A stretch of 64,000 nucleotides of DNA from Prolixibacteraceae bacterium (GTDB taxonomy: Bacteria; Bacteroidota; Bacteroidia; Bacteroidales; Prolixibacteraceae), in the NCBI GenBank assembly GCA_028377305.1, contig JAONJW010000003.1:17696-81695 (forward strand), written 5' to 3'. Position 1 is the first letter of the stretch. Every line of letters begins with the position of its first letter. The translations under genes were made by a program, and so were the position numbers. This document shows, piece by piece, positions 46,640 through 54,144 of the stretch. The notes under the pieces were generated by a model. It was given only the letters and a program-made list of their open reading frames with translations. It had not been told where the DNA came from and did not search any database.

Positions 46640-47216
46640 TGCTTACACGATTACTATGTTTGTTTACAGACATACGAAGCTTTTGGTTCGGGTTGGGAAG
46701 TGAGTATAATAACTGCAATATCTTACCTACTTCTTTTTCATATTCCTTTGAACTTATACCTAGGCTTCTTAAGACCGTTGGCTTTAGTAGTTTATTCCCT
46801 TCGTGACATTCCAATATCTGCTTTTGGAGAGGCGATAATATGGAAATGAAATTATTAAGCTGGTTTTCTCTTTCTAGGCTTATTCTTGAGTATGATAAAT
46901 GCCGTACCCCTTCATATAGAGACGTTGAAAGATCCATATGTGTTAACAAATATACTTTTATCTTTATAAACATCTCACTAGAATTTTCCCAAGTGTTAAT
47001 AGGATTAGGATGGTTAAACCATATATCTATAAATAGATCCTCGATAAGACATTCAACTATTTTTTTATTACAGCATATATCATATGCAAAGTTTGTGTAT
47101 ATCGAAAAATACTTTTCAAATGACCCTTGTGCCGCGTTTAATTCAGGCTTTAGGTTATGTCTAAATATTCGGTATAGCATTGTTTTCATGTAAGGGTTAA
47201 ATAAAAGGTTACGCAT
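46632..47216 (-). CDS. ECF-type RNA polymerase sigma factor
   Basis: 194 aa. Region 2-like segment at about residues 33-75 (FEKYFSIYTNFAYDI, then IEDLFIDIW where the conserved DLxQDxF-type helix is expected) and region 4-like helix-turn-helix at about 125-170 (LSPLQKQILE, LRSLGISSKEYE). The sequence is degenerate against typical ECF factors, but order, size and overlap with an anti-sigma-like gene support the call. A later start at 47189 is possible. No TonB receptor or SusCD pair lies directly downstream, so its regulon is not evident. Confidence 0.65.
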   Translation of the reverse strand: MRNLLFNPYMKTMLYRIFRHNLKPELNAAQGSFEKYFSIYTNFAYDICCNKKIVECLIEDLFIDIWFNHPNPINTWENSSEMFIKIKVYLLTHMDLSTSLYEGVRHLSYSRISLERENQLNNFISILSPLQKQILECHEGNKLLKPTVLRSLGISSKEYEKEVGKILQLLYSLPNPNQKLRMSVNKHSNRVSNE

Positions 47217-48050
47217 TAACGTATCTTAAAGATAGAAAAAAATAGATTAAACATGTGAAAATTTTATATTAATTGTATGGCTATGTGCGTTAATATCATG
47301 TTTTTACGAGCTTATGTTAAGTCTGGGGTTGATTCTCCTAGTCGTTAGTGTGATCTTTTAGGGCTTCTATGTTGAGGGCGGTATCGTCTGAGCTATATGA
47401 ACTATATATTGATATGCATGAATTTACAATGGATCTATAGTTGTCAAATATTATACACTAGAATAGACAAGTGGGCATATTGTTTCGTCTGTTTTTATTA
47501 TGCCCCCGCAAACCTATGTGTTTGTTAATATTCAAGTGATATATAATTATAATCCACAATAATTATATATATGGTGCAATTAAAACCAATCATAGTATCA
47601 GTTGATATATCGATAGACTTGATTCTGTATACTATTCTTGGGAGATAATTATATTCTTCGATGCTACATCTTGAGATCAACTGATGTCATATTTAGAGAG
47701 CTGCAAACATGGTTAAACACTAATTGGGTTTAAAGGAATTCATCTAATTGTAGGAGTCTTTATGAATTCGGATATCATGTTAGAGCAAATGATGATTGTT
47801 ACACCCGCATTTTCATCCAAACGTGTTAATTAGAATATACAGTATAGTTTCCATCTGAGAGTGGGAATATGATAATAGTTACAGTATTTATTCCTAACAG
47901 TGTGCTTTTTACCATATGAATGGCAGAATGTTATATGTTTTTTTATCGTTGAAAACGTATAAGTGTTTCAAATTCTATTATTTTCGTGCTATGATCTGAA
48001 AAATGTTTGTTCACAACTAATTATTAATATTAATCAATGTTATACTCTTT
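47217..48050. other. 834-nt gene-free region
   Basis: No credible coding frame on either strand. Three inverted repeats are visible: a 12-bp AT-only perfect stem (47539-47550 with 47559-47570), a 10-bp pair ATCAGTTGAT/ATCAACTGAT (47597-47606 with 47676-47685), and a 7-bp GGGCATA/TATGCCC pair (47473-47479 with 47499-47505). It must hold the promoters of the sigma gene (minus) and the transporter (plus). It may be the remains of a lost gene. Confidence 0.5.
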
Positions 48051-49418
48051 ATGAAACAACAATCATCCTTTTCAAGAGCCTTTTGGGTAGCCAATTCGGT
48101 GGAGTTGCTTGAGAGAGCAGCCTACTATGGCGTCTTTATTGTTATTACTTTATATCTTTCACGTATACTTGGTTTTACGGATATGCAGGCTGCTTCTATT
48201 GCGGGTGTATTCTCTGGACTACTTTACTTCCTGCCTACGTTTAGTGGGGCATATGCGGATAAGATCGGATTTAAGAAAGCATTAATCCTAGCCTTCTCGT
48301 TATTAACAATGGGATATTTTGGACTTGGTGCATTGCCTACTGTACTTGAGGCATCAGGACTAGTTGAATATGGTCAACAGACCCATTTTAATGGACTCCG
48401 AGAGAGTGGACTAAAATGGGCTATTATTCCTATCGTCTCTCTAATCATTATTGGTGGTTCATTTATCAAATCGGTGATTACTGCTACTGTGTCGAAAGAA
48501 ACAACCGTGGCAAATAGAGCAAAAGGATTCTCTATCTTTTATGCGATGGTCAATGTAGGAGCATTCTCTGGAAAAACTATTGTTAAACCTTTGCGTGAGT
48601 CAATGGGGGATGAAGGATTAGTATACTTAAACTTCTTCTCTGCAGCAGCTACTTTGTTAGCCATTGTTTTGGTTTATTTATTCTTTAAAACCTCGCATCG
48701 TGAGGGAGAAGGGAAATCGATTAATGAGATTATTAATGCGCTTGGAAAAGTTTTAACCAATGCTCGATTGATCATACTGATATTGATTATTACAGGCTTT
48801 TGGATGGTGCAACACCAATTGTATGCAACCATGCCTAAATATGTATTGCGTATGGCTGGTGAAGGTGCCTCGCCTTCATGGTATGCTAACGTAAACCCAT
48901 TAGTGGTATTCATAACTGTAGGTGCTGTGACTGCATTGATGAAAAATAGGTCAGCACTAACTTCAATGACCATAGGTATGTTCATTATGCCTATTTCAGC
49001 ATTCTGTATGGCATCAGGTAACTTATTGGGAGGAGAACTAATCCTTGGTATGCATCCTGTGGCATTCATGATGATTATAGGTATCGTATTTCAGGGGCTT
49101 GCGGAGTCATTTATCTCTCCTCGTTTCTTAGAGTATTTCTCTTTTCAAGCACCTAAGGGAGAAGAGGGAATGTACCTTGGATTTAGTCACCTGCACTCGT
49201 TTATCTCATCTATTTTAGGCTTTGGTCTTTCGGGATACTTATTGGAGACATTTTGTCCGGACCCAGCTCTCTTGTCTGAAACAGAAAAACTAACAGCATA
49301 CGATCATGCTCACTATATTTGGTATGTATTTGTTGGGATTGCTGCTGTATCCGCTGTAATGTTAGTGATCTATGGGGTGATTACCAGAAAGCTAGATCGT
49401 CAAAGAGAAACAGCATAA
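48051..49418 (+). CDS. POT/PTR-like major facilitator transporter (paralogue)
   Basis: 455 aa with about 12 membrane segments. The first helix has ELLERAAYYGVF, again the ExxER pattern, and GAYADKIGFKKALI is the MFS loop motif. The paralogue at 27168 shares the start pattern (FWVANSxELxER), but the two diverge strongly after the first half, so they probably differ in substrate. Monocistronic; a tRNA-Leu gene follows 111 nt later. Confidence 0.75.
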   Translation: MKQQSSFSRAFWVANSVELLERAAYYGVFIVITLYLSRILGFTDMQAASIAGVFSGLLYFLPTFSGAYADKIGFKKALILAFSLLTMGYFGLGALPTVLEASGLVEYGQQTHFNGLRESGLKWAIIPIVSLIIIGGSFIKSVITATVSKETTVANRAKGFSIFYAMVNVGAFSGKTIVKPLRESMGDEGLVYLNFFSAAATLLAIVLVYLFFKTSHREGEGKSINEIINALGKVLTNARLIILILIITGFWMVQHQLYATMPKYVLRMAGEGASPSWYANVNPLVVFITVGAVTALMKNRSALTSMTIGMFIMPISAFCMASGNLLGGELILGMHPVAFMMIIGIVFQGLAESFISPRFLEYFSFQAPKGEEGMYLGFSHLHSFISSILGFGLSGYLLETFCPDPALLSETEKLTAYDHAHYIWYVFVGIAAVSAVMLVIYGVITRKLDRQRETA

Positions 49419-49461
49419 GAAAGTCTGTAAATAAATAAAAGAATATTTTTTGTATTCTTTG

Positions 49462-49492
49462 TTTGCTTATTTACAAAAAGCACCTATATTTG
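49462..49492 (+). promoter_or_regulatory. Promoter of tRNA-Leu (copy 1)
   Basis: TTTG (49462-49465), 19-nt spacer, TATATTTG (49485-49492): a perfect Bacteroidota housekeeping promoter, with the start expected near 49499, about 30 nt before the mature tRNA. Confidence 0.85.
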
Positions 49493-49529
49493 CATCGCAT
49501 TCATGAAAAATAGCATGGTTGCGATGTAC

Positions 49530-49613
49530 GCCCGGGTGGCGGAATTGGTAGACGCGCTGGATTCAAAATCCAGTGGTAGTAATATCGTGCGGGTTCGATT
49601 CCCGCCCCGGGTA
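49530..49613 (+). tRNA. tRNA-Leu (anticodon CAA)
   Basis: 84 nt with the long variable arm of leucine tRNAs. Anticodon stem CTGGA/TCCAG around loop TTCAAAA gives anticodon CAA, reading UUG. The T-arm is GCGGG-TTCGATT-CCCGC. Acceptor GCCCGGG pairs with CCCGGGT, leaving a G-U pair at positions 1-72. The 3' CCA is not encoded (A73 is followed by CAA). Identical to the copy at 60432. Confidence 0.96.
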
Positions 49614-49615
49614 CA

Positions 49616-49647
49616 AAGCTTCTTCGATCTTTCGAAGAAGCTTTTTT
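49616..49647. terminator. Terminator after tRNA-Leu (copy 1)
   Basis: 12-bp perfect stem AAGCTTCTTCGA (49616-49627) with its complement (49632-49643), 4-nt loop, then T-run. Also usable by the convergent pirin gene ending at 49672. Confidence 0.9.
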
Positions 49648-49671
49648 ATTGCCTATTGTTTCAGATTTAAC

Positions 49672-50382
49672 TTATCTCATCGGAACTTCCATCAATAGAA
49701 CTTCTGTGTTAGGAGTATACGCTAAAGTGAGATTCTCAATATCCCAAATACCCATTCCATCTCTATCGTTTAATGTCTCATGGTGAACAATAACCGAACC
49801 CTTTATGACGAATAGATAAACTCCATTCCCTTCTTTATGAATACGATAATTAATGGTTGAGGTTTGATTAAATGATCCCCAATAAAACCATGCATCTTGA
49901 TATATCCATACGCCCTGATCTTCCACAGAAGGAGATAATATCTGAATCAATTGATTCTCTTCCTCCAACTCTCGAAAGGATAGCTGATCATATCTAGGGG
50001 CTACCCTGTGTTGATTGGGAATAATCCATATCTGTAGAAAGGATACATCAAACGAATCATTCTTGTTGTTCTCGCTATGTCGTATCCCACTACCTGCACT
50101 CATCACTTGAATGTCTCCCTCTCTAATGACGGCTACATTTCCCATACTATCTTTATGCTCTAACTCTCCATGTAAGGGGATGGATATAATCTCCATATTG
50201 TCATGAGGATGCTTATCAAAACCTTTTCCTGGAGCGACCCTGTCATCATTTAGTACTCTAAGCACTCCAAACCGCATACGTTCGGGGTGGTAGTAATTCG
50301 CAAAACTAAATGTGTGATATGAATCTAGCCACCCATTATTGGCATGTCCTCTAGTATCTGCTTTGTGAATAACATGTTTCAT
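49672..50382 (-). CDS. Pirin-family bicupin protein
   Basis: 236 aa. The N-terminal cupin has the full pirin signature: GWLDSYHTFSFANYY, RVAPGKGFDKHPHDNMEI and GELEHKDSMGN, with metal-binding His/His/Glu positions. Family members bind Fe or other metals, and some cleave quercetin; the cellular role is unsettled. No signal peptide. Divergent from the third TonB-dependent receptor, with 259 nt between. Confidence 0.92.
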   Translation of the reverse strand: MKHVIHKADTRGHANNGWLDSYHTFSFANYYHPERMRFGVLRVLNDDRVAPGKGFDKHPHDNMEIISIPLHGELEHKDSMGNVAVIREGDIQVMSAGSGIRHSENNKNDSFDVSFLQIWIIPNQHRVAPRYDQLSFRELEEENQLIQILSPSVEDQGVWIYQDAWFYWGSFNQTSTINYRIHKEGNGVYLFVIKGSVIVHHETLNDRDGMGIWDIENLTLAYTPNTEVLLMEVPMR

Positions 50383-50641
50383 ATCAACGTCCTTTCATTT
50401 TAAGATCTTTTCTATCCATATAACAACGAAAGGTGCAAAATGATCTTTCGTTTTCTATATAGTTAGTTATTGACCCCATAATATAACCGTTCGTCACAAA
50501 GAATGGTTATCTGTCCCAATTCCTAGTGTTATATCCTGATGTTTTGCGTTAATGTGTTGTAAGTCATAATATTGCATTGAGTGGATGAGAGTGGACTTCG
50601 ATCTTCGGATACACAAATTCACCAAGATGGATAAAAATATT

Positions 50642-52798
50642 ATGAATAATAAGGTGGACACAATGAGACTATTGATAATGATCATCCTGCTATTAATAAC
50701 CTATGATGCAACTGCACAGTTGCAGATAAAAGGCCATGTGAAAGACATTAAGGCAGGTCCGATTATGGGAGCAAATGTCTACCTCAAAGGGACACTTGTT
50801 GGCACCTCTACTAATATCGATGGACTGTTCGATTTCACGATCGACATATCAACAGAGCAGACTTTGGTTGTTCGTGCTTTGGGATATGAACAGAAAGAGC
50901 TAGCCATACACCCAGAACAAACCAGTATCATCATGGTCATATTAGAGCCGATGAAGATTGCCATCGATGAGGTCGTGATCACAGGAAACAGTTATAGCTA
51001 TGGCGAAAACAAGGCGTTGAAGAGGGTAGATGCCTTGGATGTCGTCTTACAGGGAGGATCACAGGGAGATGTGTTAAATGCATTCCAAATACTTCCCGGA
51101 GTACAAAAAGGAGGGGATGATGGTAAGCTCTATGTTCGGGGAGGAGATACCCGAGAGACCCAAATATTTATAAACGGCATGCATGTCTTGTCTCCTTATA
51201 CCACTACAGCCAATAATATACCCTCAAGATCCCGTTACTCTCCTTTTCTATTCAAAGGGATGAATATGTCTCTAGGGGCATATAGTGCAGAATATGGACA
51301 AGCTCTATCATCCGTATTATCTATGGAGACGAAGGATATTACGACCAATAAACTCGGATTAAATATATCACCTCTAAGTGTCGGCGGAGGTGGAACAGTA
51401 GCTTGGAACAACGGTTCTCTATCTTCCAATATAAACTACACCAATATGTCCTTATACAACACTATGATTCCGGACAACTATGATTGGCAAAAGGATTATC
51501 AATCCTTGGCAGGAGAGTTTGAGCTAAAGACACAGCTCTCTCCAAGAACGATACACAAACTGTTTGTCAGTTATGATAACACCACCTATCAACGAGGGGT
51601 AGAAGAGCCTTTCTCTACAAACTCTCTACGTAATATAGACATGGATGGGAGTAACTATTTTATCAATTCAGTAATTGAGTCTGTTTCATCCAAAGGAACA
51701 AAGCTATTCTTAGGTACTGCCTATTCTCATTCAGATCTCAGATATAAAAATGCGAGAGTGGCTGGAGACAACTATTCGAGGCAAGGTGATGAGCTCCATC
51801 TGAAAGCAATGCTAAGAAAGAAGGTGGGGCGAGGTTATTCGATACGATTAGGTGCGGAGGCCTACCTCTTTGATAACCAAGAGACGTATGTGGATAAATC
51901 CTACATACAAACCCTGGATAATCAATATTCGAATACCTTAAGTGCACTCTTTTGGGATAATAAGTTCAGGATAGTAAAGAGTCTTTATACCTCTCTTGCT
52001 TATCGTCTGGAATACACCTCTTCATTTAATAGCTACAGCCACCTTCCAAAGGTGTCCCTACATTGGGTTGCTTCTCCCTTACAATTGTCGGCAACAATAG
52101 GTCGTTACTCTCAGTTACCAAACTATACCATTCAGAATGTTGTGGATCAAGAGACTGCCTTACATTATCAGCTGAGTGCAACTTATGACAAGCGATCATT
52201 TCTATTCAAATTAGAGTTGTATAAAAAAGTATACGATGGACTTTCGCTAAAAGAGGGACTAAACTACACCTCAAATGGATACGGCTATAGTCAAGGTATT
52301 GATCTGTTTTTGAAAGGAAAGATCTTTCGTAGAAAGATCGATTACACTTTGGCATATGGATATAATGATGCCCAGCGACAAGAGATGGAGTACCCATTAA
52401 TGGCAACCCCATCCTATGCAACCCGTCACAACATAAGTGGAACTGCAAAGTACTTTATCTCTCCGCTCAAGATCTATATAGGGGCTAGTTACGCTTACAC
52501 CAGTGGGCGTACTTATCACAACCCTAATCGAAGTGGTTTTATGAATGCTTCGACAGCTCCAATTCATAATTTGGATTTAAATATCACTGCATTAATAAGC
52601 CCAAGTATTATCCTATATGCTTACACTACCAACGTGTTAGGTAAAGAGCATGTCTATGGGTACGATTATGCCGCAACTCCTAACAATGTAGGGATATATG
52701 AGAGGAGAGCTATTGTGAATAACAGAGATCGATTCTTCTTTGTTGGACTATTCTTTTCGTTGAGGAAATCAGCAGCATATGATGTATCCACTTTTTAG
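50642..52798 (+). CDS. TonB-dependent outer membrane receptor
   Basis: 718 aa from the ATG at 50642. The frame opens at 50585, but the extra residues are hydrophilic and would bury the signal peptide; the ATG at 50663 is also plausible. The signal peptide ends ATAQ. The CarboxypepD_reg-like domain has IKGHVKDIKAGPIMGANV; the plug has LYVRGGDTRETQIFINGMHV; the barrel ends FVGLFFSLRKSAAYDVSTF, slightly extended past the usual terminal aromatic strand. No SusD. The following exported TPR-like gene may be co-transcribed. Confidence 0.88.
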   Translation: MNNKVDTMRLLIMIILLLITYDATAQLQIKGHVKDIKAGPIMGANVYLKGTLVGTSTNIDGLFDFTIDISTEQTLVVRALGYEQKELAIHPEQTSIIMVILEPMKIAIDEVVITGNSYSYGENKALKRVDALDVVLQGGSQGDVLNAFQILPGVQKGGDDGKLYVRGGDTRETQIFINGMHVLSPYTTTANNIPSRSRYSPFLFKGMNMSLGAYSAEYGQALSSVLSMETKDITTNKLGLNISPLSVGGGGTVAWNNGSLSSNINYTNMSLYNTMIPDNYDWQKDYQSLAGEFELKTQLSPRTIHKLFVSYDNTTYQRGVEEPFSTNSLRNIDMDGSNYFINSVIESVSSKGTKLFLGTAYSHSDLRYKNARVAGDNYSRQGDELHLKAMLRKKVGRGYSIRLGAEAYLFDNQETYVDKSYIQTLDNQYSNTLSALFWDNKFRIVKSLYTSLAYRLEYTSSFNSYSHLPKVSLHWVASPLQLSATIGRYSQLPNYTIQNVVDQETALHYQLSATYDKRSFLFKLELYKKVYDGLSLKEGLNYTSNGYGYSQGIDLFLKGKIFRRKIDYTLAYGYNDAQRQEMEYPLMATPSYATRHNISGTAKYFISPLKIYIGASYAYTSGRTYHNPNRSGFMNASTAPIHNLDLNITALISPSIILYAYTTNVLGKEHVYGYDYAATPNNVGIYERRAIVNNRDRFFFVGLFFSLRKSAAYDVSTF

Positions 52799-52905
52799 AC
52801 CTACAGGATGATGAGAGGGGATACATCATTTGATGAGCTAGCACTTAGAATCGAACAATTACTATTATGGATAAAATGACAATTTACTAATTTAAATATT
52901 TGACA

Positions 52906-53577
52906 ATGAAAAATCTATTATTGATTGCATGCATTATATTAGGAATATCTGGCACCTGGGCCAATGAGAAAGAGAAAAGTGAAAAAGAATCTAATGACTT
53001 TGAATATCATCTAGGAATAGCCATAGATAGCCTAAGCCATGTCCACACTTTTCAAGGTGGAGTGGCGACGTGTAATTTCTTGAAGAGGATAGAAGACCGA
53101 TTCCCCAATGAATGGTTAACAACCTATTATATTGGATACTTAAATATGAAGCTATCTCTCTTTGCCGATAGCTCAATGAAGAAAGGTATGCTTGACGAGG
53201 CACAAAAGTATCTAGCGAAACTCTTAGCATATAGACAAGTCGATCGTTCTGAACTATCTGCCCTAAATGCTTACTACTATTATGTGTTGATTGCTTCAAA
53301 ACCAGAAGTAAATGGACCAATATACTATCGCAAAGTAATAGAGGAGTGTAATAAAGCAATTCGATATAATAAGCAAAATCCTAGAGCCCATCTCATCTTA
53401 TCCATGTTTAAAAATAAGATGAACGCATTCCAAGGTGGCAAACAAGAGGATTATTGCCATACATTAGAACGAGTGGAATCTCTCTTCCAAAATGCCAAAA
53501 CCAAAAAGTATTATCCATCATGGGGAATGGACGACCTGAAGAGAGAGAAAACACAAAATTGTACCGCTAAAAAATAA
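52906..53577 (+). CDS. Exported TPR-like protein
   Basis: 223 aa from the ATG at 52906; the TTG at 52900 is rejected because the ATG gives a clean signal peptide, ending near GTWA. The mature part is helical, with several TPR-like pairs (YIGYLNMKLSLFA, DEAQKYLAKLLAY, ALNAYYYYVLIAS, PRAHLILSMFKNK). It is probably periplasmic and may act with the receptor encoded 107 nt upstream; similar small tetratricopeptide proteins often accompany TonB-dependent receptors in this phylum. Specific role unknown. Confidence 0.7.
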   Translation: MKNLLLIACIILGISGTWANEKEKSEKESNDFEYHLGIAIDSLSHVHTFQGGVATCNFLKRIEDRFPNEWLTTYYIGYLNMKLSLFADSSMKKGMLDEAQKYLAKLLAYRQVDRSELSALNAYYYYVLIASKPEVNGPIYYRKVIEECNKAIRYNKQNPRAHLILSMFKNKMNAFQGGKQEDYCHTLERVESLFQNAKTKKYYPSWGMDDLKREKTQNCTAKK

Positions 53578-54101
53578 AGTCACTGTTTATTGGTCTAAAG
53601 AGATAGCTCCTTTATTTTAAACCAATATTGCTGCAACATACACTGTAATTGCTACACGTTATATCCCAGTGCGAAGCGCTGGGTATAGATAAAAAACACA
53701 CTGGAGGGCTGTAAGTCCTCACCTCCCAGAAATATGAATTCCTTCTTAATACAACTCTTATTTTGATATAGCCAACACAATTCTTAACATATTCTATGCA
53801 TTAAGTCTTCTTGAATTACATAGTACACTTTAAGTGTTTGTACAAAACAAAAGCAAATCAATGATTTTTGTTTCATTGTGTAACACAAATAGAGGATAAG
53901 CTTAAAAAATGACATGGCAATATTCTTGAATCTCACTTGTTGCCAACAGCAATAGCCCAATAATATTTACATAAATCAATAAATATGATCAAAGGGGTAT
54001 TGTTTTGTGCTTAAATTATCAAATGTTAAGATAGGCAAAAACAATATTTCATATTTATAAATAACATAAAATTGTATCAACATAATTTAATTATTTTTAT
54101 A
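53578..54101. other. Intergenic region with REP-like paired hairpins
   Basis: No gene. At 53660-53687 a short hairpin with arms CCCAGTGC and GCGCTGGG and a 3-nt loop is followed at 53701-53730 by a second hairpin (AGGGCT, GTA, AGTCCT inside a CTGG/CCAG pair). Two adjacent small palindromes of this type resemble REP/BIME elements spread by IS200-like (RAYT) transposases. The remaining sequence is very AT-rich up to the next gene. Confidence 0.45.
53660..53730. repeat. REP-like tandem palindromes
   Basis: Two adjacent hairpins as described for this interval. The GC content is clearly above the surrounding AT-rich DNA. Only one copy is seen in this window, so the repetitive nature is inferred from structure alone. 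Confidence 0.4.
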
Positions 54102-54134
54102 ATGAAAAAATTAATCATTTCACTTATTGTATTA

Positions 54135-54143
54135 GGGGGGGGG
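54135..54143 (+). repeat. Run of nine G inside the signal peptide of a surface lipoprotein
   Basis: The tract lies 33 nt after an ATG at 54102. With nine G, translation from 54102 leaves frame and stops after about 35 codons. With eight G it reads MKKLIISLIVLGGGMMSC, a perfect lipoprotein signal peptide that continues into the long downstream frame. This is the arrangement of slipped-strand phase variation, although an assembly or sequencing error in the homopolymer is the main alternative. Confidence 0.75.
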
Positions 54144-54144
54144 T

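Noticed and set aside
46552..46849. Overlapping plus-strand frames opposite the sigma/anti-sigma genes
   Set aside because: They mirror the minus-strand coding region and have no signal peptide or domain of their own.
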